A stretch of DNA of 64,000 nucleotides from Kitasatospora terrestris (GTDB lineage Bacteria > Actinomycetota > Actinomycetes > Streptomycetales > Streptomycetaceae), in contig NZ_BAABIS010000001.1 in assembly GCF_039542905.1 (NCBI RefSeq), positions 7,750,001 through 7,814,000 of the forward strand, in the 5' to 3' direction. Under the pieces are notes generated by a model that was given only the letters and a program-made list of their open reading frames with translations, made no database searches and was not told where the DNA came from. Both the position numbers and the translations under genes were made by a program. This document shows, piece after piece, positions 1 through 7,965 of this stretch. Position 1 is the stretch's first letter, and each line of letters begins with the position of its first letter.

Positions 1-1
1 C

Positions 2-682
2 CTTCTCGGAGTGTTCTGCGCTCTCGCGTACCTGGTCGAGAACGCGTGGCAGAGCTGGGCCGCGGTCCTGCTGCGGTCCGCCTTCTCCAGCAGCCCGCAA
101 GCGGCCGCCCTCGGCCCCGCGCTGTTCGCCGCCGCGGCCGCGGCCGGCAGGCTCCTGAACCACCGACTGCTCGCGGGGACGGCGGAGCGGAGCGTGCTCA
201 TCGGTGGCGCCCTGGTGGGCGCGGCCGGGACGTTCGCCGCGGCTGTCGCCCCGACGGCGCCGCTCACCCTCCTGGGAGTGGTGGTCGCGGGCCTCGGGAC
301 CTCGGTCTGCGCCCCCGTCATCCTCTCGCTCGCCGGCCGCGTCGGTGCCGTCGATCAGCGAGCCTCGGCCATCTCGATCGTCACCACCCTGGGTTACTCC
401 GGTTTCCTGGTCGGTCCGGCCGCGGTGGGGTTGACCGCCGCTGCCACCGGCCTGCGCACGGCCCTGGCCTGCGTCGGTCTCGTGGCGGTCGCCCTCGCCG
501 TCCTCGGCGCCGTCGTCCGGCCCGGTCCGGCGCCGGCCCCCTCGTCCCCGCCGGACTTGCGGCCGACGCCCGGCGGCGGAGCGTCGGCGCAGGTCGAAGC
601 CGGTGCGGATGCCGCGGCACGGACGTGGACCACGGGGCGGGGCGGGCGTAGAGTGCCACACCACCAAGATCCACCGGAGTGA
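2..682 (+). CDS. MFS transporter, C-terminal part (5' end outside window)
   Basis: The reading frame is open from the first bases of the window, so the gene begins upstream; about 226 codons are present. The visible part holds five hydrophobic segments typical of the second half of a 12-TM major facilitator superfamily permease, with short polar loops (for example RLGxxDQRAS-like loop before the helix containing SIVTTLGYSGFLVGP). The tail of about 55 residues is Pro/Arg-rich and probably cytoplasmic. A GTVG-type loop and the GYSGFLVGP helix fit drug/small-molecule exporters, but the substrate cannot be told. The stop is 9 bp before the lexA start. Confidence 0.8.
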   Translation, partial: LLGVFCALAYLVENAWQSWAAVLLRSAFSSSPQAAALGPALFAAAAAAGRLLNHRLLAGTAERSVLIGGALVGAAGTFAAAVAPTAPLTLLGVVVAGLGTSVCAPVILSLAGRVGAVDQRASAISIVTTLGYSGFLVGPAAVGLTAAATGLRTALACVGLVAVALAVLGAVVRPGPAPAPSSPPDLRPTPGGGASAQVEAGADAAARTWTTGRGGRRVPHHQDPPE

Positions 683-691
683 GGAGACACC

Positions 692-1396
692 GTGTCGGAC
701 AGCACCGACAACCCGGTCCGCCGGCTCCCCGGCCGGCCGCCGGGCATCCGCACCGACGAGGCCGGCCTGACCGAGCGCCAGCGCAGGGTCATCGAGGTCA
801 TCCAGGACTCCGTCGACCGCCGCGGCTACCCGCCGTCCATGCGGGAGATCGGTGAGGCCGTCGGCCTCTCCTCCACCTCCTCGGTCTCCCACCAGCTCAG
901 GGCCCTGGAGAGCAAGGGCTACGTCGTGGCCGACCCGAACAGGCCCCGCGCGTACCGGGTGTCCCACCGCAGCCCGCTCGGCGCGGCCGCTGCCCCGCTC
1001 GCCGCCGCCGGGGCCCGGCCGTCCACCTCGTACGTGCCGCTGGTCGGCCGGATCGCCGCCGGCGGACCGATCCTCGCCGAGCAGACCGTCGAGGACGTCC
1101 TCACCCTGCCCCGTCAGCTGGTCGGCGAGGGCGAGCTGTTCGCCCTGATCGTGCGGGGCGACAGCATGACCGGTGCCGCGATCTGCGACGGCGACTGGCT
1201 GACGGTCCGCCGGCAGCCCACCGCGGAGAACGGCGACATCGTCGCCGCGATGATCGACGGCGAGGCCACCGTCAAGCGACTCAAGCGCGAGGACGGGAGG
1301 ATCTGGCTGATGCCCCAGAACCCCGCCTACGAGCCCATCCCCGGTGATGACGCGACCGTCCTCGGCAAGGTCGTCGCGGTCATGCGGCGCCTGTAG
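692..1396 (+). CDS. lexA: LexA SOS-response repressor
   Basis: Self-cleaving repressor of DNA-damage genes; RecA-ssDNA triggers autocleavage. The 234-aa protein has the winged helix-turn-helix at about residues 25-85 (LTERQRRVIEVI, YPPSMREIGEAVGLSSTSSV) and the S24 peptidase domain behind it. The scissile Ala-Gly pair is A123-G124 in RIAAGGPILA, the catalytic serine is S158 in RGDSM and the catalytic lysine K195 in ATVKRL, so all functional residues are present. GTG start preceded by GGAGTGAGGAG. I could not find a clear actinobacterial SOS box (GAAC-N4-GTTC) in the short gap before it; it may be read through from the MFS gene. Confidence 0.95.
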   Translation: MSDSTDNPVRRLPGRPPGIRTDEAGLTERQRRVIEVIQDSVDRRGYPPSMREIGEAVGLSSTSSVSHQLRALESKGYVVADPNRPRAYRVSHRSPLGAAAAPLAAAGARPSTSYVPLVGRIAAGGPILAEQTVEDVLTLPRQLVGEGELFALIVRGDSMTGAAICDGDWLTVRRQPTAENGDIVAAMIDGEATVKRLKREDGRIWLMPQNPAYEPIPGDDATVLGKVVAVMRRL

Positions 1397-1413
1397 GCCG
1401 CCTCGACGGGCAA

Positions 1414-1430
1414 CCGCCCCCTCCGGGCGG
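1414..1430 (+). terminator. Small hairpin after lexA
   Basis: CCGCCC - CCTCC - GGGCGG, six-base-pair GC stem starting 17 bp after the lexA stop. Short, without a T-run; plausible GC-type intrinsic terminator. Confidence 0.4.
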
Positions 1431-1465
1431 AGGCCGTCGCCCGCACACGGGGCACTGTCCCGGTC

Positions 1466-1590
1466 GGCACCCGGCCGTCGACCTCGTACGTGCCGCTGCT
1501 CGGCCGGATCGCCGCGGGCGGGCCGGTCCTCGCCGCGCGAACACCTGCGACAGCCAGGTCGTGACCCTGCCGTGGCCGGTCGCCCCGGTC
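1466..1590 (+). pseudogene. Decayed partial copy of lexA (cleavage-site region)
   Basis: About 75 bases (roughly 1470-1540) match lexA positions 1016-1085 almost base for base and translate as RPSTSYVPLLGRIAAGGPVLA, i.e. the LexA hinge and Ala-Gly cleavage site. The match then shifts frame; a further bit reading VVTLPWPVAPVV corresponds to VLTLPRQLVGEG in LexA. No start, no HTH and no catalytic Ser/Lys follow, so it is a fragment and not a gene. It most likely derives from a second lexA paralogue or a local duplication. Confidence 0.75.
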
Positions 1591-1606
1591 GTGGCGACAC
1601 GCCTGT

Positions 1607-1819
1607 TCATGGTTGCCCGTCCTCGCGTCCGGTGCCCGGCGGTCCCGTCCTGCGCTGCCGGCTGCGCTGGACCGCGCCGACGATGACCTTGACGGCCAGG
1701 CCGAGGACCACCAGCGCGGCGACCGAGCTGAGCACCCGGATCACGGTCCAGGCGATCCGGTGGACCGGGGGCCGGGCGACCGTCCCGCCCTGCGGCTCGG
1801 TGCCGCCACCGGACGTCAC
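1607..1819 (-). CDS. Small single-span membrane protein, unknown function
   Basis: A 70-aa frame read leftwards from a GTG at 1817-1819 that has GAGG eight bases upstream. Residues about 20-50 (RIAWTVIRVLSSVAALVVLGLAVKVIVGAVQ region) form one clear transmembrane helix, flanked by a basic Arg/Gln-rich tail. A longer in-frame start near 1974 is possible but adds only low-complexity Pro/Arg sequence. No family recognised. Convergent with the lexA remnant; divergent from the P-loop gene at 2168. Confidence 0.5.
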   Translation of the reverse strand: MTSGGGTEPQGGTVARPPVHRIAWTVIRVLSSVAALVVLGLAVKVIVGAVQRSRQRRTGPPGTGREDGQP

Positions 1820-2167
1820 GACGACCGCCTCGGCCCGGTGACCGCGCGGGGGAGGGGCGGGAGGAAGGCGAACGCGTCCCGCCGGTGCCGCGGGAGCGGC
1901 CTCGCCGCCGACGATGCCCTGCCCGTGACCCGGTACCCGCTCGGTGATCCGTCTTTCGCCGGCATGGTGCATCCTCCAGGCCCTGACCACCCCGTCAGCC
2001 GGAACCCCTTCGCGCGGCCCCTGCGCACCTGCCGGGGTCCGCTGTCCTCCCTCCACCGCCGCACGGCCGCCCGCCCCTGTCAGGGCCGGGCCGGTGCGGA
2101 GCGGATGGCTGGTGGGATGCGGTTGCTGCATAGACTGGGCGCCGGTCCTGACAGGGGGAGAGCGCGC
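1820..2167. other. Intergenic, divergent promoter region
   Basis: About 350 bp between the small membrane protein and the P-loop/WD gene. The only frame with a decent ribosome site (minus strand, ATG at 2062-2064 region is not supported; another at about 1962) encodes low-complexity Arg/Pro sequence. A good ribosome-binding site (GGGGGAG) lies directly before 2168. Nothing else recognised. Confidence 0.4.
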
Positions 2168-4801
2168 ATGGTGGGCAACGTCGACAGTTGGCTTCCGCCG
2201 CTGCGGGCCGGGCGGCAGCCGGCCGGGCGGGCGTTGTTGGCATGGCTGGACGATGCGGCGGCCCCCCGGCTGTGCCGGGTGACGGGTGGGCCGGGCAGCG
2301 GGAAGACGCATCTGGTCCGGTGGTTGGCGACGGCCTGCGGTTCGCCGGGCGGGCGGCGGGTGGAGGTCGCGGAGTCGGTGGCCGGCCTGGCTCCGGACGG
2401 CGTGAGCGGGCTGCTCGCGCGGCGCCTCGGTCTGTCGGCCCGTACGCCGGACGAACTGGTGGCCGCGCTGGGTGCCGACCCGCGGCCGCGGCGGATGCTC
2501 GTCTGGGACGTGGACCGGGCCGCCGAGCCGGCCGCCGTCGCCGTGTTCCTGGCCCGTCTGGCGGGGTTGCCGCAGGTGCGGGTGGTGCTCGACCTGGGCA
2601 CGGAGGGGACGCCGGAGGCGGTCGCGGCGTTCCCCGGCGCCGCCGTGCTGGACCTGGACGACGCCCGCTGGACCGACCCCGCCCGGTTCGCAGCCTGGTA
2701 CGGCAAGCTCGGCGGCGGCGCCCCGTTCTCGGCCGAGGACGTCTTCCCCGCTCCCGGGCCCGCCCTGCTCGCGGCCCGGGTGCCGGCCGACGCCGACCCG
2801 TCCGCCGGGTACGCGGCCGCCTGGTGGGCGGCGCTGCCCGAGGAACTGCGTCCCGCCGTCAGGGCGCTCGCCGCCGCGGACCGCCCGCTGACCCGCCGGG
2901 AGTGGGCGGCGCTCGCCGGGCCCGAGGCGGTGGACCGGGCGATCGACCGGCTGCCGGCGGCTTCGGCGGCCGAGGACACCTGGTGGCTGGGCGCCGGTCC
3001 GCTGCGCGACGCGGTGGTCGCCGGTGCGCCCGCCCCCGACCACGACGTGGCGGTCCGCGCGCTGGCGGCGGCGGTGCCCCGGGTCGCCGGCGGTCCGGAC
3101 CTGCCGGCCGCCGATCCGGGCGTGCTCGGCCTGCTGCTGCACCACGCCGTGGCCGCGGCCAAGCCCGAGGCCCTGCTGGAGGACCCGCGGTTCCTCGCGT
3201 TCGCGGACCCGGTGGCCGTCACGGCCGGGTTCGCCGCGCACCCGCACAGCCGCTACGCCGCGGCCTGGCGCTCGGCCGCCCCGGCGCTGATCGGCACCTC
3301 GAACGCCTGGGAGCGGGCCGCCGTGCTGCGCAGCCGCCTGCTGGCCACCGACCCGGCGGCGGCCGCCGCGCTGGACCGGCCCGGCCCGTGGCGCGCCGAG
3401 TGGGCCGCCTGGCAGGCGGCGGGGGAGCCCCCGCTGCTCGCGGGTTCGCTCACGCGCGGCGCCTACAGCGGCTACGCCGTGCTGGCGGACGCGGCGGGCG
3501 GCCTGAGGGCCGTTCAGCTGGCGACCGGTCAGTCGACCGCGGTGCCCGCCAACCCCGTCCCGGCCGGACTGCGGTCGCTGGTGGCGCTGGAGGACGGCGG
3601 GCTGGTGGCGCTCGACGGCGCCGGCCGCGCGAGCCTGCCGGCCGGGTCGGCGATGCCCGCCCTGCCGGAGCCCGCCGCACTCGACGGGGCGACGCCCACG
3701 GCGCTCGGCCCGCTGCTCGCGCTCGGCGACTCGACCGGGGCGGTGCACTGGCGGGCCGCGGACGGCGGCACCGCGACGCAGCGCCTGCACGAGGGACCGG
3801 TCACCGCGGTCGGCGGGACGGTGCTGGCGTCCACCGGACGGGTCGTGCTGGTCAGCGGCGGCCGGGACGGGTGCGTACGGCTGTGGCGGCCCGGGTCGGC
3901 GCCGATGGCGGCGCCGGTCGACCGGCGGGACGGCCCGGTGACGGCGGTCGCCGTCGCCCACGCGCCGCAGGGCGTGGTGATCGCGACGGCGTGGGCCGAC
4001 GGCCTGATCCGGGTGCGGTCGCTGGACGCGGCGGAGGGCGCGGTCGACGTCCGGCCCGGCTCGCCCGTCCGGTCGGTGCTGATCGACGCCTCGGGCCGGC
4101 TGGTCGCCGTGCTGGCGGACGGCGTGCTGTGCCTGTCGGTCGATCCGCAGGCGCCCAACAGCCGCGACCTCTCCACCACCGAGGGCTACTACTTCTCGCC
4201 CGAGCCGCCGCCCGCCGGTCTCTCCGCCGTGCCGGGCGCGGCGGAGCCCGCGCTGCCCGCCGCGGTGGTCGGCGAGGCCCGGCACCGGCCCGGTCAGTGG
4301 CTGTTCCTGGTCGACACCGCCTTCGACGCGGCCGGCTCGGTGCCCTCCGAGGGCATCGTCGGCTGCTGGCAGATCGACCACCACGGCGCCCCGGCCCGGT
4401 ACATCGCGAACCCGGCCCACCGCTCCGCCCGCGCGGCCGCGGAGCTTCCCGAGCCGCAGAGCGAGGCGGAGGCCGTGCTGCGGCAGCTCGCCACCGGGAT
4501 CCGCGGCCCGCAGGACCTGCTGGCCACCCTCCTCGGCGCCGAACTGCACGTGTGCACGGTCGGCGCGTCCGGCGCCCTGTTCACCTCGCTGGGCGTACGC
4601 GGCGGCCACGCGGTCGACGCCTGCACCTCCGAAGGGCTCGTCCCCCGGCACTGGGCCGGTACCGCGGTGCTGACCGGCCGGGAGCTGGCCGCCGCGGCGG
4701 CCGGGTGCGACCTGCGGCTGAATCCCGGCAGCAAGCTGACGGTGACCTTCCCCGTCGACGACCTCGCCCGGAGCGCGAGCGCGGTCCCGTCCGGCCAGTA
4801 G
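2168..4801 (+). CDS. P-loop ATPase / beta-propeller protein with T7SS-associated C-terminal domain
   Basis: 877 aa, ATG with GGGGGAG seven bases upstream. Residues about 25-45 carry a Walker A motif (VTGGPGSGKTHLVRWLA) and a Walker-B-like strand follows (RRMLVWDVD). The middle (about 420-650) has repeats of WD40 type, e.g. LVSGGRDGCVRLWRPG and TAWADGLIRVRSLD. The last 140 residues (ARYIANPAHRS...LPEPQSEAEAVLRQLATG ... LRLNPGSKLTVTFP) match the pattern of the streptomycete family called type VII secretion system-associated protein (SseB-like fold). Such NTPase-WD40 fusions resemble signalling NTPases. Inference: a scaffold or quality-control factor linked to T7SS substrates; it stands just before the convergent toxin operon. 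Confidence 0.7.
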   Translation: MVGNVDSWLPPLRAGRQPAGRALLAWLDDAAAPRLCRVTGGPGSGKTHLVRWLATACGSPGGRRVEVAESVAGLAPDGVSGLLARRLGLSARTPDELVAALGADPRPRRMLVWDVDRAAEPAAVAVFLARLAGLPQVRVVLDLGTEGTPEAVAAFPGAAVLDLDDARWTDPARFAAWYGKLGGGAPFSAEDVFPAPGPALLAARVPADADPSAGYAAAWWAALPEELRPAVRALAAADRPLTRREWAALAGPEAVDRAIDRLPAASAAEDTWWLGAGPLRDAVVAGAPAPDHDVAVRALAAAVPRVAGGPDLPAADPGVLGLLLHHAVAAAKPEALLEDPRFLAFADPVAVTAGFAAHPHSRYAAAWRSAAPALIGTSNAWERAAVLRSRLLATDPAAAAALDRPGPWRAEWAAWQAAGEPPLLAGSLTRGAYSGYAVLADAAGGLRAVQLATGQSTAVPANPVPAGLRSLVALEDGGLVALDGAGRASLPAGSAMPALPEPAALDGATPTALGPLLALGDSTGAVHWRAADGGTATQRLHEGPVTAVGGTVLASTGRVVLVSGGRDGCVRLWRPGSAPMAAPVDRRDGPVTAVAVAHAPQGVVIATAWADGLIRVRSLDAAEGAVDVRPGSPVRSVLIDASGRLVAVLADGVLCLSVDPQAPNSRDLSTTEGYYFSPEPPPAGLSAVPGAAEPALPAAVVGEARHRPGQWLFLVDTAFDAAGSVPSEGIVGCWQIDHHGAPARYIANPAHRSARAAAELPEPQSEAEAVLRQLATGIRGPQDLLATLLGAELHVCTVGASGALFTSLGVRGGHAVDACTSEGLVPRHWAGTAVLTGRELAAAAAGCDLRLNPGSKLTVTFPVDDLARSASAVPSGQ

Positions 4802-4805
4802 ACGC

Positions 4806-4843
4806 CCGGACGCCGCCGGCCCCTGCGGGCCGGCGGCGTCCGG
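4806..4843. terminator. Strong bidirectional hairpin between convergent genes
   Basis: Perfect 17-bp inverted repeat (left arm 4806-4822, right arm 4827-4843, loop CTGC). It starts five bases after the stop of the plus-strand P-loop gene and ends 19 bases before the stop of the minus-strand toxin operon, so it can terminate both. Confidence 0.9.
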
Positions 4844-4861
4844 GGAGCGGTGGTGCCGGGG

Positions 4862-5323
4862 TCAGGACCCGCGGCGCACGCGCGGGGTCTCCGGCTTGGG
4901 CGCCTGGTTCGCGCCCGCGAGCTCCCGCAGCTCGGCGAGGCCGCTCGCCGTAGCCCTGGAACCGGCGACGACCCGGCCGATCTGCGGGTTGCCGGGGCTC
5001 GCCGCCAGCTCGGCCAGCGCCTGCGACGGGGTGAGGCCCCGGGCCTTGGGGTCGCGCAGCCTCATCGTCCAGGAGACACCCGCGTTGTACGCGTCGTCGC
5101 CGCCCGCCGGACGCACCTGCCATCCCGCCGCGTCGTCGGCGTCGCACGCCCACAGGTAGCCGAGCACACCGTCCTCACGGGCCACCGTCACGTACTCGAC
5201 GGCCTTGTCCGTGGTGTGGACGTACCGGGCGGGGCCGCCCGGCACGACGCTGAACTGCATGTCCTCGTTGAGCCGCTCATTGCCCCAGCCGTACGCGCGC
5301 TCGCGCTCTTCCTCGTCACTCAT
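4862..5323 (-). CDS. Putative immunity protein for the ADP-ribosyltransferase toxin
   Basis: 153 aa, no family I can name. Acidic N-terminus (SDEEERERAYGW), no signal peptide or membrane segment, so cytoplasmic, as expected for an immunity protein to a cytoplasmic-acting toxin. Sequence features: QFSVVPGGPARYVHTTD, a tryptophan cluster around GYLWACDADDAAGW, and an N-P-Q rich turn near residue 117. Its ATG overlaps the toxin stop (TGATG) with GAGG seven bases upstream (a GTG three bases earlier is an alternative start). Last gene of the four-gene operon, directly 3' of the toxin domain: the standard place for polymorphic-toxin immunity genes. Function is inferred from position only. Confidence 0.6.
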   Translation of the reverse strand: MSDEEERERAYGWGNERLNEDMQFSVVPGGPARYVHTTDKAVEYVTVAREDGVLGYLWACDADDAAGWQVRPAGGDDAYNAGVSWTMRLRDPKARGLTPSQALAELAASPGNPQIGRVVAGSRATASGLAELRELAGANQAPKPETPRVRRGS

Positions 5324-7965
5324 CACAGCACCTCACCATAGACATGCCACTGGCCGCCCTCCTGAACCACCCTGGTCGCCCGCCACTGGAGGCCGCGCCC
5401 CAGCAGGATCTCCCGTTCACCGACACCGAAGGCGCTGACCTTCTCCACCCACAGCGCCGGCGTCCCCGCGGGCACGCGCAGGTGGAGGACGGCGTCCTTG
5501 CCGGCGAACGCCCCGGCGGGCCCGCCCAGCGAGGCGGAGGTGTAGGACTTCTCGTCGAAGACCTGGCCGGCCATGTCGGCGGGGTCCATCTTGATGTGCC
5601 CGAGGTCGGTGCCCCGGGTGACCATCACGTCCTCCGGGATCGGGTTCGACTTCAACGCCCGGTCCATCGCGTCGACGTGCTGCGCGATGTCGTCGGGGAT
5701 CGGGCCGTCGGAGCGGAGCGCCCCGTTGATCTCCTTGTAGCAGGGCTTGCCGCCGTTGTCCGCGGCGTTCTCGTACGTGTAGTCGCGGACCGCCGACCGG
5801 TCCTCGGGGGCGATCTCGTCGAGCTTGCTGTTCCAGTGGTCGGCGCCGTACCGCATGGCTTCGTCGTTGTCGGCGAACTTCCGGGCGCCGCCGGAGATCT
5901 CGTCCTCGGCGACCTGCAGCTGCTGGTCCTTGGACAGCGCCTCCCACTGGTCGTCCGGCATGTGCTTGCCGTGACCGGTGTCGGAGTCGCCGCTGTGACC
6001 GGTGCCGTCGCCGGACGTGTGGTCGGACGTGTGGTCGGAGCCGCCGTGCTCCGAGGTCTGGTGCTCGGAGGTGCCGTGCTCGGAGGTGCCGTGCTCGGAC
6101 TGGCCGGCGGGCTCGTCGGCACCGTGGCCGGGCTGGTGCTCGTCCGGGGTGTGCCCCGGCTGGTGCTCGTCCGGCGCGTGGTGGCCGGTGGTCGGCTCCT
6201 CGGGCACGTGCGCGGGCTGCGTCTCCGGCGTGTGGCCCGTCGGCTCCGGGGTGTGGGCCGTCGGTTCCGGCGTGTGGGCCGTCGGCGCTGGCTGGGGTTC
6301 CGGCGTGTGGGCCGTCGGCGCTGGCTGGGGTTCCGGCGTGTGGCCGTGGGGCTGGGTGGCGGGGACGGCGTCGTCGCCGTGCACGTAGGACGCGGCGTCG
6401 CCGCTGCCGTGCTCGGCCGGGTGGAAGCCGGTCGACTCGGTCGGCGCGGGTGTGGCGTGCGGGGTCGGCTCCGGCACCGGGTGGGCGACGCCGGCGGTCT
6501 GGTCGGCGCCCGACTCCCACGGGTTCTTGATGGTCCAGCCCTCGGGCAGACCGGCCGGGTTGGTGGGGGAGACGCCGGGGTGCGCGCCCACGACGGCGTT
6601 CTCCCCGGCGTGCTCGACGCCCTGGACGGCGGCCTGCTCACCGGCGTTGACCGCGGCGTGCTCTCCCGCGTTGACGGCGGCCTGCTCGCCCGCGTTGACC
6701 GCGGCGTGCTCGCCGGCGTTGACGACGGCGCTCTCACCGGCGTTGATCGCCGCGTGCTCGCCCGCGTTGATCGCCGTGCGTTCGGCGGCGCTGACCGCGG
6801 TGCGCTCGGCGGCGCCGATGCCCAGCCGCTCGGCGACCACGGCCGCCTCGCTGCCGCCGCCGGTGACCATGCCGGAGCCGACGTTGAAGATGAACTTGCC
6901 ACCCGCCTCGAACGGGTCGGACCCCCACCCCGAGCCGACCAGGGCCTTGCCCAGCTCGAGCGGGTGGTTGGCGGTCGTCACCAGGCCCGCCAGCGTCGTG
7001 CTGACGTGGTCCATGTACTGCGCCGGGTGGGTCATGTTGTACGGGTCCATCGGGTTCAGCCCGCGGGCGAACTTCACCAGGTCCGCCGCACCCTTGACGA
7101 TGCCGCCCTCGAGGTGGAGGTAGCCGACCGCCACGAAGTCCCCGGCGTCCTGGATGCCCGCTTCGAGTCGCTGGGTGAAGCTCGGCTTGGCCGGGGCGTG
7201 GCCGGTGATCGCCCGGATCGCCTGCGCCGCCGTCCGGCCCGCCTCGTCGCGTTGCTTGCGGGCGCTGCGCAGGATCTCGGCGGCCTGCTTCGCGCCCTCC
7301 ACGCCCGGGTCGCGGAACTCCTTGGGCATGGGCGGCGGGGGGCCCGGGTCGTTGCCGCTGCGGGCGTAGTCGTTCCAGGCCTTCGCCTCCTGGTTGTACC
7401 AGTCGACCTCCCGCTGGTAGGCGTTGCGGGCGTCCTCGGAGGCCTTCTTCGCCGCGTTGTACGCCTCGATCGCCTGCTTCGCCTGGTCCTGGGCCCAGGT
7501 GACGGTCTGTGCGTACGTCTCCAGGGCCCGGCCGGCGCCCGCGCAGGCGTCCGCGGCGGCGAGCCACAGGCCCGGCTGCGGGGCGAACTTGCTGCGGAAC
7601 GCGTCCGCGGCCTCGCCCTGCCAGTGGTCGTGGTCGAGCCGGGTCAGGCCGGAACCGGTCTCCTCGAAGGCGGTCGCGAACTTCTTGAGGTGGCCGACGT
7701 TCTCACCGATCGTCTTGACGTCGCCGTGCACCAGTTCGGTGGGGTCGTCGGTCTGCCCGAGTCCGAGCTCGCCGACCTGGGCGCCCATCGAGTCGGCGAA
7801 CTCGTCGCCCCACTTGTCCACCGCGTGCGCGGCGTCGTCGAGGCCGATCATGTCCAGGCCGTCGCCGAGGATGTGGGCGTTGGCGTCGACGAAGCCGCCG
7901 ACCGCCTTCTTGCCCGAGTCCCAGGCGTCCGAGATGCCTTCGCCGATGCTGTCGAGGAGGCCCAT
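5323..7965 (-). CDS. T7SS polymorphic toxin with C-terminal ADP-ribosyltransferase domain
   Basis: 880 aa. N-terminal helical secretion/trafficking domain with a WXG-type turn, W115-Q-G117 (DHDHWQGEAADAF), then coiled-coil-rich segments (about 150-260). Residues about 395-470 are an octapeptide tract on the pattern AxNAGEHA, followed by a His/Pro/Glu-rich linker (HTPEPQPAPTA and SEHGTSEH units) to about 650. The C-terminal 200 residues are an R-S-E class ADP-ribosyltransferase: R784 in VMVTRGTD, S807-Y-T-S810 in KSYTSAS, and the E-x-E pair E850/E852 in GVGEREIL. Family knowledge: such toxins transfer ADP-ribose from NAD+ to a target macromolecule. No classical signal peptide, fitting T7SS export. 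Start overlaps the upstream stop (TGATG). Target unknown. Confidence 0.88.
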   Translation of the reverse strand: MGLLDSIGEGISDAWDSGKKAVGGFVDANAHILGDGLDMIGLDDAAHAVDKWGDEFADSMGAQVGELGLGQTDDPTELVHGDVKTIGENVGHLKKFATAFEETGSGLTRLDHDHWQGEAADAFRSKFAPQPGLWLAAADACAGAGRALETYAQTVTWAQDQAKQAIEAYNAAKKASEDARNAYQREVDWYNQEAKAWNDYARSGNDPGPPPPMPKEFRDPGVEGAKQAAEILRSARKQRDEAGRTAAQAIRAITGHAPAKPSFTQRLEAGIQDAGDFVAVGYLHLEGGIVKGAADLVKFARGLNPMDPYNMTHPAQYMDHVSTTLAGLVTTANHPLELGKALVGSGWGSDPFEAGGKFIFNVGSGMVTGGGSEAAVVAERLGIGAAERTAVSAAERTAINAGEHAAINAGESAVVNAGEHAAVNAGEQAAVNAGEHAAVNAGEQAAVQGVEHAGENAVVGAHPGVSPTNPAGLPEGWTIKNPWESGADQTAGVAHPVPEPTPHATPAPTESTGFHPAEHGSGDAASYVHGDDAVPATQPHGHTPEPQPAPTAHTPEPQPAPTAHTPEPTAHTPEPTGHTPETQPAHVPEEPTTGHHAPDEHQPGHTPDEHQPGHGADEPAGQSEHGTSEHGTSEHQTSEHGGSDHTSDHTSGDGTGHSGDSDTGHGKHMPDDQWEALSKDQQLQVAEDEISGGARKFADNDEAMRYGADHWNSKLDEIAPEDRSAVRDYTYENAADNGGKPCYKEINGALRSDGPIPDDIAQHVDAMDRALKSNPIPEDVMVTRGTDLGHIKMDPADMAGQVFDEKSYTSASLGGPAGAFAGKDAVLHLRVPAGTPALWVEKVSAFGVGEREILLGRGLQWRATRVVQEGGQWHVYGEVL
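5980..6350 (-). repeat. His/Pro/Glu tandem repeats in toxin linker
   Basis: Nearly identical 33-bp units encode TAHTPEPQPAP twice, then shorter HTPEP units, DEHQPGH twice and SEHGT/SEHQT units. These lie between the trafficking domain and the toxic domain; such low-complexity histidine-rich linkers are recombination-prone points where toxin tips are exchanged. Confidence 0.8.
6590..6830 (-). repeat. AxNAGEHA octapeptide repeat in toxin
   Basis: About nine 24-bp units (consensus protein A-A/V-N-A-G-E-H/Q-A) in tandem, after two diverged AERTA units. Predicted amphipathic helix or beta-solenoid-like rod. Confidence 0.8.

Noticed and set aside
1816..2064. Minus-strand 82-aa frame with a good ribosome site before an internal ATG
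   Set aside because: GGAGG precedes the ATG, but the product (Arg/Pro-rich) has no homologous pattern; overlaps the end of a small membrane gene.
1607..4651. 1014-codon open frame on the minus strand
   Set aside because: Antisense to the P-loop/WD gene; Arg/Gly/Pro low-complexity product. Only its last 70 codons (membrane helix) look real and are listed separately.
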